Source: Xylanimonas protaetiae
GTDB taxonomy: Bacteria; Actinomycetota; Actinomycetes; Actinomycetales; Cellulomonadaceae
Length of the DNA: 64,000 bases
NCBI RefSeq assembly: GCF_004135385.1
Contig: NZ_CP035493.1
Location: 248,001 to 312,000 of the forward strand
Reading direction: 5' to 3'
The position numbers and the translations under genes are program-made. Shown here one piece after another: positions 28,289 to 37,386 of this stretch (position 1 is its first letter; every line of letters starts with the position of its first letter). A model generated the notes under the pieces. The model was not told where the DNA came from. It ran no database searches and saw only the letters and a list, made by a program, of their open reading frames with translations.

Positions 28289-29452
28289 ATGTCCGAACCA
28301 CCCATGTCCGACCCGAGGACCGAGCCCGAGATCCACCCCGGCCTGGCGGGCGTCTACGCGGACACCACCGCGATCAGCCGCGTCAACCCCGACACCAACT
28401 CGCTGCTCTACCGCGGCTACCCCGTCCAGCAGCTCGCCGACACGCAGTCCTTCGAGGCCGTCGCGCTGCTGCTGTGGAACGGCGAGCTGCCCACCGACGA
28501 CGAGCTCGAGTGGCTGCGCGTCAACGGCCGCCCGCACCGCCCGCTGCGCGACGACGTCCGCGCCGCGCTCGACGCCCTGCCGCCGGGCGCGCACCCCATG
28601 GACGAGATCCGCACGGCCGTGAGCGTCATCGGCGCCCGCGAGGGCGAGGGCGAGTCGCTGCACGAGGGCGGCGCGACGCGCGAGGAGAACGTGGCCCGCG
28701 CCCTGCGGCTGTTCGCCGCGCTGCCCGCGATCGTCGCCTACGGGCAGCGCCGGCGGCACGGCCTCGCCCCGGTCCCGCCGGACGAGTCCCTCACGTACGC
28801 GCAGAACTTCCTGTGGATGACGCACGGCGAGCTGCCCGACCCCGTGGTGGTCGACGCGTTCAACCGGTCGATGATCCTGTACGCCGAGCACTCCTTCAAC
28901 GCCTCGACGTTCACCGCGCGCGTCATCGCGTCGACGCTCAGCGACCTGCACTCGGCCGTCGTCGGGGCGATCGGGGCCCTCAAGGGCCCGCTGCACGGCG
29001 GCGCCAACGAGATGGTCATGCACGTCTTCGACGAGATCGGCACCGCCGACGCCGTCGGGCCGTGGCTCGACGCGGCGCTCGCGGAGCACCGCAAGATCAT
29101 GGGGTTCGGGCACCGCGTCTACAAGCACGGCGACTCGCGCGTCCCCACGATGCGGGCGGCGCTCGGGGCGCTCGTCGAGCACTACGACCGGCCCGACCTG
29201 CTCGCCCTCTACGAGGCCCTCGAGCGCGAGTTCGTCGAGCGCAAGGGCATCTACCCCAACCTCGACTTCCCGTCGGGCCCCGCCTACCACCTCATGGGCT
29301 TCGACACCCCGACGTTCACGCCGCTGTTCGTGGCGTCGCGCGTCGTCGGCTGGACCGCGCACGTCCTCGAGCAGCAGGAGCACAACGCCCTGATCCGGCC
29401 GCTGGCCGCGTACGACGGCGTGCCCGAGCGGGACGTGCCCGTCAGCCGCTGA
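28289..29452 (+). CDS. prpC: 2-methylcitrate synthase
   Basis: PrpC condenses propionyl-CoA with oxaloacetate. The 387-residue citrate-synthase-fold protein has the catalytic triad His201 (EHSFNAS), His236 (LHGGAN) and Asp326 (LDFPSGPAY), and GFGHRVYKHGDSR for CoA and oxaloacetate binding. Context with prpD and prpB decides for methylcitrate over citrate synthase. An AAAGGAG site precedes the ATG. Its last 11 bases overlap the end of the convergent gene at 29442. Confidence 0.94.
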   Translation: MSEPPMSDPRTEPEIHPGLAGVYADTTAISRVNPDTNSLLYRGYPVQQLADTQSFEAVALLLWNGELPTDDELEWLRVNGRPHRPLRDDVRAALDALPPGAHPMDEIRTAVSVIGAREGEGESLHEGGATREENVARALRLFAALPAIVAYGQRRRHGLAPVPPDESLTYAQNFLWMTHGELPDPVVVDAFNRSMILYAEHSFNASTFTARVIASTLSDLHSAVVGAIGALKGPLHGGANEMVMHVFDEIGTADAVGPWLDAALAEHRKIMGFGHRVYKHGDSRVPTMRAALGALVEHYDRPDLLALYEALEREFVERKGIYPNLDFPSGPAYHLMGFDTPTFTPLFVASRVVGWTAHVLEQQEHNALIRPLAAYDGVPERDVPVSR

Positions 29453-30155
29453 AGCGCGCGAGCACGTCCGCGATCTCGCGCGTCCCGCGGTGCCACGGGG
29501 TGCCGTGCCCGGGGAGCACCCATGCGGCGTCGACCGTCGCGAGCCGGGCGTGCGAGGCGCGGGCGGCGTCCGGGTCGTCGGTGAAGGGTGCGGGCTGCGG
29601 TCCGGGCTCCCCCGTGAGCACGTGCCGGGTCGTCAGCGCGTCGCCGACGAACACGGCGTCGACGGCGGGCACGTGGACGGCGACGCTGCCCGGCGAGTGG
29701 CCCGGCAGCGCGACGATCCGGGGTGCGCCGGGCAGGTCGAGCACGTCGCCGTCGTGCACGGGCGTGACCTCGGTCAGGTAGGTGGTGCGCAGCCCGCCCT
29801 TGCGGGCGGCGTACCAGAGGAAGCGGGCGACGGCGCCGACGCGCACCCGGCCCCAGGCCGGCTTGGTCGACTCCTCGCCGCGGGCGCGCGCGGCGTCGGC
29901 CTCGCCGACGAACACGGGGACGCCGTGCTCGCGCCGCAGCCGCTCGGCGAAGCCGATGTGGTCGGTGTCGCCGTGCGTCAGGACGACGCCGCGGACGTCG
30001 GCGAGCGTGCGGCCCATGGCGGCGAGCTCGCGCCGGAGGTCGCGGAGCTGGCCGGCGAGCCCGGCGTCGACGAGCGTGACGCCGGAGTCGTCCGCGACCA
30101 CGTAGGCGGCGACGAGGTCGTTCCCGACACGGTGGAGGTTCGGTGCCAGCTGCAC
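29442..30155 (-). CDS. Metallo-beta-lactamase-fold hydrolase
   Basis: The 237-residue protein has the metal-binding THGDTDH motif (about 61-67), a downstream His in LPGHSPGS, an Asp in VFVGDALTTRH and a last His in LPGHGTPW: a complete two-metal site. The family includes glyoxalase II-like and lactone hydrolases; the substrate is unknown. It is divergent from the TetR gene and shares its operator, so it is probably the regulated target. The start is GTG with GAAGGGAG upstream. Confidence 0.85.
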   Translation of the reverse strand: MQLAPNLHRVGNDLVAAYVVADDSGVTLVDAGLAGQLRDLRRELAAMGRTLADVRGVVLTHGDTDHIGFAERLRREHGVPVFVGEADAARARGEESTKPAWGRVRVGAVARFLWYAARKGGLRTTYLTEVTPVHDGDVLDLPGAPRIVALPGHSPGSVAVHVPAVDAVFVGDALTTRHVLTGEPGPQPAPFTDDPDAARASHARLATVDAAWVLPGHGTPWHRGTREIADVLARFSG

Positions 30156-30186
30156 GGCCGGCTCCCTTCGCGAGCAGGTACGGTCG

Positions 30187-30213
30187 ATGATGGCTACGCT
30201 AAGTAGCCATCAT
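30187..30213. promoter_or_regulatory. Palindromic operator between the MBL gene and tetR
   Basis: ATGATGGCTAC-GCTAA-GTAGCCATCAT is a perfect inverted repeat with 11-bp arms and a five-base spacer. Its centre holds -10-like hexamers on both strands (TACGCT on plus, TAGCGT on minus). Binding here would block both divergent genes, the usual TetR design. Confidence 0.8.
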
Positions 30214-30256
30214 GGCTAATGTCAATAGCCTCCGAGATGCCCCTGAAGGATCCCTG

Positions 30257-30826
30257 ATGCCCACGCCCGGAAGGACCACGACGGACGAGGTCGTCGCCGC
30301 CGCCCGCGCCCTCGTCGAGGCCGGCGGCCCCGACGCGCTGACCATGCAGGCGGTCGCCGCGCAGGTCGGCGTCCGCGCACCCTCGCTCTACAAGCGCGTC
30401 CGCAGCCGCGAGCACCTGCTCGGCCTCGTCGTCGACGGCGCGACCCGCGAGCTGGCCGCGGCTCTCGACGCCGCGGCCGCCGCCGAGCCGGACCCCGCCC
30501 GCCGGATCGTCGCGCTCGCCCGCGCGCTGCGGCGGCACGCCCACGCGCACCCGCGCCTCTTCGGCCTGCTCTTCGCCCCGCTCCCGGCCGGCGCCGCTCC
30601 CCCGCGCGACGCGCTCCTGCCGGCGAGCGCCGCCGTCCTGCGCGCCTGCGAGGAGATGGTCGGGCCCGCCCGCGCGCTCGACGCCGCCCGCACCGTGACG
30701 GCCTGGGCCTACGGGTTCCTCACGATGGAGCTCTCCGGGGCGTTCCAGCTGGGCGGCGACCCCGCCGACGCGTTCGGGTTCGGCGCCGAGGCCGTCGCCC
30801 GGTCGATCGCTACGCTGGCGGCATGA
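30257..30826 (+). CDS. TetR-family transcriptional repressor
   Basis: The 189-residue protein has the N-terminal TetR helix-turn-helix ([41 protein letters not shown] in outline: helix, turn, SLYKRVRSREHLL) and a C-terminal ligand domain of the WHG type. I prefer ATG 30257, which has GAAGGA six bases upstream; the in-frame ATG at 30212 would lie inside the operator and has no ribosome site. It likely represses itself and the divergent MBL-fold gene. The ligand is unknown. Confidence 0.88.
   Translation: MPTPGRTTTDEVVAAARALVEAGGPDALTMQAVAAQVGVRAPSLYKRVRSREHLLGLVVDGATRELAAALDAAAAAEPDPARRIVALARALRRHAHAHPRLFGLLFAPLPAGAAPPRDALLPASAAVLRACEEMVGPARALDAARTVTAWAYGFLTMELSGAFQLGGDPADAFGFGAEAVARSIATLAA
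30811..30816 (+). promoter_or_regulatory. Leaderless-type -10 box inside the tetR end, for the CYTH gene
   Basis: TACGCT is followed by GGCGGC and the ATG at 30823. This would give the CYTH gene its own leaderless transcript, independent of the TetR-controlled promoter, although the reading frames overlap by four bases. Confidence 0.45.
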
Positions 30827-31458
30827 CCGACGAGACCCCGGGCTACGCCGACTTCGAGTTCGAGCGCCGGTTCCTGGTGCGCGAGCTGCCCGCCCCGCTG
30901 CGAGACACGCCCGCGCTCATCGTCCAGAGCTACTTCCTGTCCGACGGCGGGTACGCGCTCCGGGTGCGGGTCCAGGCGTCGGGCGTCGAGGCGCGGCTGA
31001 CCGCGTCGTCCGACGCGCGCGACGTGCTCGCGCGGCACACGTCCGCCTTCGACTTCGCCGCCGTCACCGTGAAGGGGCCGAGCGTCGGGGGCACGCGCTA
31101 CGAGGCCGAGCGCGAGCTCGAGCCGAGCGTCGGGGTCGAGCTGGTCCGCCGCGGGGGCGCGCAGATCCTCAAGACGCGCTACGCGACCTGGCTGGGCCAG
31201 GACGGCTGGGTGATCGACGAGTTCGGCGGCACCAACCACCCGCTCCTCGTCGCCGAGGTCGAGCGCTCGGGGCCTGTCGTCGACCTGCAGATCCCCGACT
31301 TCTGCGTCACGGAGCTCACGGACGACCGGCGGTTCTCGAACGAGTCGCTCGCCGTCGACCCGTACTCGCAGTGGGCGACGTCGTTCGCGCGGGAGCTCGC
31401 GACGACGGGTCCGGCGTTCCGCCAGGACTTCGGGGCCAACACGACCTTCGAGGCGTAG
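30823..31458 (+). CDS. CYTH-domain protein
   Basis: The 211-residue protein begins with the CYTH signature as FEFERRFLV (usual ExExK; here the last residue is Arg), and later has alternating acidic and basic strand residues (RYEAERELE, ILKTRYATW, WVIDEFGG, LLVAEVE). CYTH enzymes act on triphosphates or polyphosphate in a metal-lined tunnel: thiamine-triphosphatase, inorganic triphosphatase or adenylate cyclase IV. Bacterial members of this size are usually triphosphatases. The start overlaps the tetR stop (ATGA). Confidence 0.85.
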   Translation: MTDETPGYADFEFERRFLVRELPAPLRDTPALIVQSYFLSDGGYALRVRVQASGVEARLTASSDARDVLARHTSAFDFAAVTVKGPSVGGTRYEAERELEPSVGVELVRRGGAQILKTRYATWLGQDGWVIDEFGGTNHPLLVAEVERSGPVVDLQIPDFCVTELTDDRRFSNESLAVDPYSQWATSFARELATTGPAFRQDFGANTTFEA

Positions 31459-31482
31459 CGCCCCGGCCGCTCGGCGCTGGCC

Positions 31483-32856
31483 TCAGTGCCAGGTGGTGAT
31501 CTGCTCGACGCCGGGCCGGAACTCGAAGTGCCACGGCTCGTAGTTGCCCTGGCCGCCGCGGCGCGCCCACGGCGGGTTCTCCCAGCCGTACGCCGCGCCG
31601 TTCTGCACGAGCCACTTGTAGGCGGCGGTGTTACCTGTGACCGACCCGGCGAGGTCGATGGCCAGGCCGAGGCCGTGCATCGACGTGCCGGGCTTGGCCG
31701 CGAGGTAGCCGCGCGACTCCTTGACCGAGTACTGGCGGCCCAGCGACCGGTAGCTGTCCACGAGCGCGATGTCCTGGCCGAACTCGTCGCGGAAGGCGTC
31801 GTTGAGCGCCGTCAGCGCGACCGCGGCGCGCGTCGAGAGCTGGTATCCCGGCGCGAACGGCAGGTCGCACAGCTCGGCGTCCGTGAGGTGTCCGTTCGTG
31901 CTGGTCACGGTCACGTTGGGGTCGCAGCCGGGCAGCGGGTCGTCCCGGTCCTCCGAGCGCGACGCCGCCGACACCTCGCGGGACACGTCGGGCGCGGCCG
32001 CCATGATGCCCGGGGCCATCTTCGGCGCCGCGGCGCGCGCCGTGACGACGTCGAGCGTCGAGGGGCCCGACGGGGCCAGGTCCAGCGCGAACGGCGACGT
32101 GCCGTTGCCGCTGCCCACGACCGGACCGCCCGGCGCCATGGGCGCGGCGATGGTCGCGGCGGCGAGCGCGCCGAGCACCGCGACGCGCGGCAGCCAGGCG
32201 CGGTGCCGCACGGGCTCCTCGGCGCGCTCGGTCGCCGGCTCGCGGCCGGCCCGCTCGGCCCGCGAGGGCAGCCCGGCGGCGACCGGGGTCGACATCGGCG
32301 CGGGGTTGTCCGCCTCGGGGGCGGGCGCCGGGGCGACCGCGGTGTCGGCCCGAGGGAAGAGAACGGGAGCCGGAGCCGCCAGGGGTACCGGGGCGTGGAC
32401 GGGCGCGGAGAAGGCACGGGCGGGAGCCCCCAGCGGGGCCGGAGCCTGCAGCGGGACGGCGGGCCGGACGGGAGCCGGCACCGGCGGGGCCGCGGGCCGC
32501 GACGCCGGAGCGGGCGCCAGACGCGGCGCGGAGGCGGGGGCCGGCACGACGACCGAGGGGGACGCCGGCGGCGCGACGCGCGAGGGCTGCGGGGCCGCCG
32601 TCTGGCGCGGCGCGGACGGAGAGGCCTGCGGCGCGGCGACCGGCCGGCGCACCGACACGGACGGCACCACCGGGTTGCCGAGGACGGGGCTGACGGGCGC
32701 GGGCCCGTGGAACCGGATCCCGCCGACCACGACCGTGTCCCCGGAGTGGCCGCCGGCCCGCAGCGCCTCCTCGCGGGCCCGCTCCTCGGCCTCGCGGCGC
32801 TCGCGTCGCGTCATCAGGGCCGGGCGGGAGCCCGACGTGGCGCTCGCTGGCTCCAC
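31483..32856 (-). CDS. VanY-type D-alanyl-D-alanine carboxypeptidase with Pro/Ala-rich N-terminus
   Basis: The catalytic domain (about residues 310-457) has the zinc-peptidase motifs SMHGLGLAIDLAG (the HxxxxxxD pattern) and EPWHFEF, as in VanY/DacB-like enzymes that trim peptidoglycan stem peptides. Before it are a basic cytosolic segment (RRERREAEERAREE), about 150 residues of low-complexity Pro/Ala/Val, and a membrane helix near 225-245. It therefore looks like a membrane-anchored wall enzyme with a long cytosolic tail. I prefer the GTG at 32856, five bases after GGAGG. The 262 bp upstream hold no gene; a TATGGT box near 32965 may be its promoter. Confidence 0.85.
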   Translation of the reverse strand: MEPASATSGSRPALMTRRERREAEERAREEALRAGGHSGDTVVVGGIRFHGPAPVSPVLGNPVVPSVSVRRPVAAPQASPSAPRQTAAPQPSRVAPPASPSVVVPAPASAPRLAPAPASRPAAPPVPAPVRPAVPLQAPAPLGAPARAFSAPVHAPVPLAAPAPVLFPRADTAVAPAPAPEADNPAPMSTPVAAGLPSRAERAGREPATERAEEPVRHRAWLPRVAVLGALAAATIAAPMAPGGPVVGSGNGTSPFALDLAPSGPSTLDVVTARAAAPKMAPGIMAAAPDVSREVSAASRSEDRDDPLPGCDPNVTVTSTNGHLTDAELCDLPFAPGYQLSTRAAVALTALNDAFRDEFGQDIALVDSYRSLGRQYSVKESRGYLAAKPGTSMHGLGLAIDLAGSVTGNTAAYKWLVQNGAAYGWENPPWARRGGQGNYEPWHFEFRPGVEQITTWH

Positions 32857-33118
32857 GTCCACCTCCCGTCCAGGTCGCCCGTCGCCGGGCGCCGCGCTTC
32901 GCTGCGTTCGCTGTGCTGCTGGTCAGGACGGTGGAAAACGATGCCCAGGCCGTCCGTCACGGAACCATAACGGCCCGGCCGGGTGAAGCCAAGCCCCTGG
33001 AACCAGGTCCACGGCCCGGGCCCGGCGCGGCCTGCGGCGTGTCGCGCCCGCCGTGACCCATCTCACGCCGGGGCGCAGCGGATCCCAGCCGGCCCACCGT
33101 CGGCCCGCGGCGGCGCGC

Positions 33119-34186
33119 TCAGCCGCGCGGGAGCCGCCGCTGCATGGCGTCGCGCACCTCGCCGACGAGCTCCTCGAGGATGTCCTCGAGGAACACCACG
33201 CCGGCGACGCCGGCGGGACCCTCGACGCGGGCCAGGTGCGCGCCCGTACGCTGCATGGCCCGCAGCGCGTCCTCCACCTCGTCCCCGGGCGCGACCGTCG
33301 CGAGCGCCCGCACGCGGAACGTCGGCACGGGCGTGTGCCGGTCGCCGCCGGTCGCGTAGAGCACGTCCTTGAGGTGCAGGTAGCCCACGACGTCGGGCGA
33401 CGCCCCGCCGGGGGTCACGAACGGGAAGCGCGAGAACCCGGTGCGGGCGACGAGGTGCTCGACGTCGTCGGGCGTCACGCCCTCGGCGACCGTCACGAGG
33501 CTCTCGACGGGGACCATGACGTCGCCCGCCGTGCGCGCGGAGAACTCGATCGCGGAGCCGAGCAGGCCCTGCTCGTCGTTGAGGAGTCCCTCGGCCTGCG
33601 AGTGCTCGACGATCGACTGCACCTCCTGGGCGGTGAACGCGGAGGCGATCTCGTCCTTGGGCTCGACGCCGGCGAGCCGCACCGCGTGGTTGGCCACCCA
33701 GTTGAGGGCCACGATGACGGGCCGCATCACGCGGGCCACCATGACGAGAGGCGGCCCGAACCACAGCACCGCGCGCTCGGGCCCGGCGACCGCCAGGTTC
33801 TTGGGCACCATCTCGCCGAGCACCACGTGCAGGTAGACGACGACGGCGAGCGCCACGACGAACGCGACGGGGTGCACGAGGCTCTCGGGCACGCCGAGCG
33901 TGTGGAAGGGCCCCTCGAGCAGCGCGGCCACGGCGGGCTCGGCCACGATGCCCAGGCCGGTGGAGCACACGGTCACGCCGAGCTGGGCGGCGGCGAGCAT
34001 GAGGGAGACGTGCTCCATGGCCCACAGCACCACCTGGGCGCGCCGCTCCCCCGCGGCGGCGCGCGGCTCGATGGCGGAGCGGCGCGCGGAGATGATGGCG
34101 AACTCGGCGCCGACGAAGAACGCGTTGCCGGCGAGCAGCAGCACGCCGATGACGATGGCGAGGGGGGTGCTCATCTCGTGCGTCAC
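33119..34186 (-). CDS. CNNM/CorC-like membrane protein with CBS domains (second of a pair)
   Basis: The 355-residue protein has a DUF21 (CNNM) domain of about four helices (MSTPLAIVIGVLLLAGNAFFVGAEFAII in outline; GEMVPKN is conserved) and a CBS pair (about 200-330) with VEDALRAMQR and GVVFLEDILEELVGEV. It lacks the C-terminal CorC/HlyC domain of its neighbour. The family is linked to Mg2+/Co2+ export or homeostasis. The GTG start overlaps the upstream gene stop (GTGA); ATG 34174 is an alternative. The two probably form a heteromer. Confidence 0.85.
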   Translation of the reverse strand: MTHEMSTPLAIVIGVLLLAGNAFFVGAEFAIISARRSAIEPRAAAGERRAQVVLWAMEHVSLMLAAAQLGVTVCSTGLGIVAEPAVAALLEGPFHTLGVPESLVHPVAFVVALAVVVYLHVVLGEMVPKNLAVAGPERAVLWFGPPLVMVARVMRPVIVALNWVANHAVRLAGVEPKDEIASAFTAQEVQSIVEHSQAEGLLNDEQGLLGSAIEFSARTAGDVMVPVESLVTVAEGVTPDDVEHLVARTGFSRFPFVTPGGASPDVVGYLHLKDVLYATGGDRHTPVPTFRVRALATVAPGDEVEDALRAMQRTGAHLARVEGPAGVAGVVFLEDILEELVGEVRDAMQRRLPRG

Positions 34187-35499
34187 TCGGCCACCTCCGC
34201 CGGGAGGCCGAGCACGCGCACGCGCTCGGCGCGCCGCCCGGTCATGGACTCGACGCGCAGCCGCACGGTGTGCCCGCGCTCGGTCACCTCGACGGTGTCG
34301 CCCACGGCGGGCAGCCGGCCGAGGCGGGCCATGACCAGGCCACCGAGCGTCTCGTAGGCGGGGTCCTCGGGCACGAGGAGCCCCGTGGTCTCCTCGAGCT
34401 CGTCGGGCCGCATGACGCCGGGCACCACCCACGAGCCGTCCGCAGCCCGCACGGCCCCGGCACGCCGCGGGTCGTGCTCGTCGGCGACGTCGCCGACGAG
34501 CTCCTCGACGACGTCCTCGAGCGTGACGATGCCGGACGTGCCGCCGTACTCGTCCACGACGACCGCCATCTGCAGGCCGAACGAGCGCAGCTCGACGAGC
34601 AGCGGCCCCAGGCGCACCGTCTCCGGCACGCGGGGCGCGTCGCCCATGAGCGCGGCGGCGGGCACCTCGGCCCGCCGCTCGAACGGCACGCCGACGGCGC
34701 GGCGCAGGTGCACGATGCCCACGACGTCGTCGCGGTCCTCGCCGATGACGGGAAACCGGGAGTGCCCCGTGCGGCGCGCGAGCGCGATGACCTGGTCGGC
34801 GGAGTCGTCGCGCCCGACGACGGCCATGCGCAGGCGGTCGGTCATGACGTCGCGGGCGGAGAGCTCGTCGAGCTCGATCGAGTTGGTCAGCAGCGTCGCG
34901 ACGCCGACGTCGAGGGTGCCCTCCTGGGCGGACCGCTTGACGAGCGAGAGCAGCTCGGGGGCCGAGCGGGCGCCCGAGAGCTCCTCGCGCGGCTCGACGC
35001 CGACGCGGCGCAGCAAGCCGTTGGCCGACCGGTTGAGCAGCAGGATGAGCGGCTTGGCGGTGCGCGTGAAGACGCGCAGCAGCGGCACCACCTGGCGCGC
35101 GGTGGCGTACGGCGCGGAGAGCGCGAAGTTCTTGGGGATGAGCTCGCCCACGACCATCGAGAACACGTTCACGACGACGAGGCCGAAGAACCCGGCGAGC
35201 ACCGCGGCGAGGGTCGGTGCGACGGGCGTCGCCTGCAGCCCCGCCGAGAAGAGGTTCAGCAGCGCGGGCTGCGCCGTGTAGCCGAGCAGGATCGTGGTGA
35301 TCGTGACGCCCACCTGGGCGGAGCTGAGCTCGATCGACAGGTGCTTGAGCCCGTCGCGCACGGACCGGTCCCGCCAGCCGTCACGGTCGCCGACGGTCGC
35401 GGGGTCCAGCGTGACCAGGGCGAACTCGCCGGCGACGAAGAGCGCGGTGCCGGCGGTGAGCAGCACACCGAGGGCGACCATCAGCCACTCGCCGGTCAT
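34183..35499 (-). CDS. CNNM/CorC-like membrane protein with CBS and CorC domains (first of a pair)
   Basis: The 438-residue protein has the full HlyC/CorC layout: DUF21 transmembrane domain (about 1-180, with [13 protein letters not shown]), a CBS pair (about 215-345, with [25 protein letters not shown]) and a C-terminal CorC/HlyC domain (about 355-435). Such proteins take part in magnesium and cobalt homeostasis. It overlaps the next gene by four bases. Adjacent long and short forms are common in actinobacteria. Confidence 0.88.
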   Translation of the reverse strand: MTGEWLMVALGVLLTAGTALFVAGEFALVTLDPATVGDRDGWRDRSVRDGLKHLSIELSSAQVGVTITTILLGYTAQPALLNLFSAGLQATPVAPTLAAVLAGFFGLVVVNVFSMVVGELIPKNFALSAPYATARQVVPLLRVFTRTAKPLILLLNRSANGLLRRVGVEPREELSGARSAPELLSLVKRSAQEGTLDVGVATLLTNSIELDELSARDVMTDRLRMAVVGRDDSADQVIALARRTGHSRFPVIGEDRDDVVGIVHLRRAVGVPFERRAEVPAAALMGDAPRVPETVRLGPLLVELRSFGLQMAVVVDEYGGTSGIVTLEDVVEELVGDVADEHDPRRAGAVRAADGSWVVPGVMRPDELEETTGLLVPEDPAYETLGGLVMARLGRLPAVGDTVEVTERGHTVRLRVESMTGRRAERVRVLGLPAEVAE

Positions 35500-35603
35500 G
35501 CACGGCTCCGGGGGACGTTCGTATGTCGGGGATCATCCATGGTGGCTCGATGTTAACGGCCAGGCACCCGGCTTCGCGTGCGCTCGTGTGCCACATTTGA
35601 GGC

Positions 35604-36335
35604 ATGGCACCCGAGGTCACCCCGCTGAACTCCCCGAACGCTTCGGCGGCCACCATCCTGGTGGTCGAGGACGAGCCCGCGATCGCCACGGCCGTCGCCC
35701 AGCGCCTGACCGCGGAGGGCTGGCGGGTCGAGGTCGCCCGCGACGGCCTGTCCGCCGTCGACGCCGCGGCCCGCCTGCGGCCCGACGCCGTCGTCCTCGA
35801 CGTCATGCTGCCCGGCATCGACGGGCTCGAGGTGACCCGGCGCATCCAGGCCGAGAACCCCGTGCCGATCCTCATGCTCACCGCGCGCGACGACGAGACG
35901 GACATGCTCGTGGGCCTCGGCGTCGGCGCCGACGACTACATGACCAAGCCGTTCTCGATGCGCGAGCTCGTGGCGCGCGTCAAGGCGCTCCTGCGGCGCA
36001 CCGAGCGGACCCTGCGCGCGTCCGCTGCCGCGCCCGCGGACCCGCCGCTCGTCATGGGCGACGTGACGATCGACAAGGCGCAGCGCCGCGTCCACCGGGC
36101 GGGCGAGGAGGTGCACCTGACGCCGACGGAGTTCGAGCTGCTGGTCATGCTTGCCTCCTCCCCCAAGACGGTGCTCACGCGCGAGCGCCTGCTCGCCGAG
36201 GTGTGGGACTGGGCGGACGCGAGCGGGACCCGCACGGTCGACTCGCACATCAAGGCGCTGCGCCGCAAGCTCGGCCCGGACCTGATCCGTACGGTGCACG
36301 GCGTCGGGTACGCGTTCGAGCCGCCCGCCGCCTGA
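35604..36335 (+). CDS. OmpR-family response regulator
   Basis: The 243-residue protein has a receiver domain (ILVVEDEPAIA, phosphoacceptor Asp66 in VVLDVMLPG, LTAR, and Lys in YMTKPFS) and a winged-helix DNA-binding domain (about 145-240: LTPTEFELLVMLASSPKTVLTRERLL, RTVHGVGYAFEP). The kinase gene starts 10 bases after its stop. The target genes are unknown. It is not KdpE, since its kinase is not KdpD. Confidence 0.94.
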   Translation: MAPEVTPLNSPNASAATILVVEDEPAIATAVAQRLTAEGWRVEVARDGLSAVDAAARLRPDAVVLDVMLPGIDGLEVTRRIQAENPVPILMLTARDDETDMLVGLGVGADDYMTKPFSMRELVARVKALLRRTERTLRASAAAPADPPLVMGDVTIDKAQRRVHRAGEEVHLTPTEFELLVMLASSPKTVLTRERLLAEVWDWADASGTRTVDSHIKALRRKLGPDLIRTVHGVGYAFEPPAA

Positions 36336-36345
36336 CCCGACGCTC

Positions 36346-37386
36346 ATGGCGCTGCGTCCGCTCGACCCGCTGAGGTCGATCAAGATCAAGCTGGGCGTCC
36401 TGGTGGTCGCCGCCGTCACGTTCGCCGCGGCGATGACGTGGCTGGGGCTGCGCGTGCACCTGGGCCCCAGCCGCACGTTCCCGCTGGTGATCGTGCTGTC
36501 CCTGGTGCTGACCCAGGTGCTCGCGCGGGGCATGACGTCGCCGCTGCGGGAGATGACGGCCGCGGTCGAGGCCATGGCGAGCGGGCACTACGACCTGCGC
36601 GTCACGGCCACGAGCCGCGACGAGGTGGGCACGCTCGCGGCGGCGTTCAACCAGATGGCGCAGGACCTCGAGTCGTCGGACCGCACGCGGCGCGACCTCA
36701 TCGCGAACGTCTCGCACGAGCTGCGCACGCCCGTCGCGGCGCTCCAGGCGCAGCTCGAGAACATGGTCGACGGCGTCACGGAGCCGACACCCGCGACGCT
36801 CGAGCTCTCGCTCGCGCAGACGGAGCGGCTGACCCGGCTCGTCACCTACCTGCTCGACCTCTCGCGGGTGGAGGCGGGCGCGTCGGCGCTGACGATCGGC
36901 GAGATCGCCGTGGGCGACTTCCTCGAGGAGTGCGCGGACGCGCTGAGCATGGTCGAGGCGGTCAAGAACCTGCGCTACGTCGTCGACGTGACACCGGCGG
37001 ACCTCGTGCTCGAGGCGGACGCCGAGCGGCTGCGGCAGATCGTGGTCAACCTGCTCCAGAACGCCATCCGGCACTCGCCGGCCGGCGGGGAGATCCGGCT
37101 GGACGCCTACCCGCAGGGCGACGACGTCGTCATCGAGGTGGCCGACGACGGGCCGGGGATCGCCAAGGAGGACCGCGAGCGCGTCTTCGAGCGGTTCGCG
37201 CGCGGCAAGGTGACGGCGAGCGGCGGCACGGGGATCGGGCTGGCGATCGTCCGGTGGGCGGTGGACCTGCACGGCGGGCACGTCGCCGTCGCCGACTCCC
37301 CCGACGGCACGGGCGCCGTGATGCGGCTCGTGCTCCCGGCCAAGGCGCACCCGGCGCCCGGGGTCACCACGGCCACCGACACCTGA
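36346..37386 (+). CDS. Sensor histidine kinase with almost no extracellular domain
   Basis: The 346-residue protein has two membrane helices (about 14-34 and 44-60) joined by only about ten residues. HAMP (about 62-115), the phosphorylated His124 in NVSHELRTPVAAL, and the ATPase domain with N box NLLQNAIRHS, DDGPGI, FERFARG and GTGIGLAIV follow. With so small a loop it probably senses within the membrane or through an accessory membrane protein, as in cell-envelope stress kinases. It is paired with the OmpR regulator just upstream. Confidence 0.93.
   Translation: MALRPLDPLRSIKIKLGVLVVAAVTFAAAMTWLGLRVHLGPSRTFPLVIVLSLVLTQVLARGMTSPLREMTAAVEAMASGHYDLRVTATSRDEVGTLAAAFNQMAQDLESSDRTRRDLIANVSHELRTPVAALQAQLENMVDGVTEPTPATLELSLAQTERLTRLVTYLLDLSRVEAGASALTIGEIAVGDFLEECADALSMVEAVKNLRYVVDVTPADLVLEADAERLRQIVVNLLQNAIRHSPAGGEIRLDAYPQGDDVVIEVADDGPGIAKEDRERVFERFARGKVTASGGTGIGLAIVRWAVDLHGGHVAVADSPDGTGAVMRLVLPAKAHPAPGVTTATDT

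Noticed and set aside
30212-30256. Longer start for the TetR gene
   Set aside because: That ATG lies within the operator palindrome and has no ribosome site; 30257 has GAAGGA at good spacing.
35604-37386. Two-component pair as KdpDE
   Set aside because: The kinase is short, with HAMP and no KdpD/USP domains, and it lies 10 kb away.
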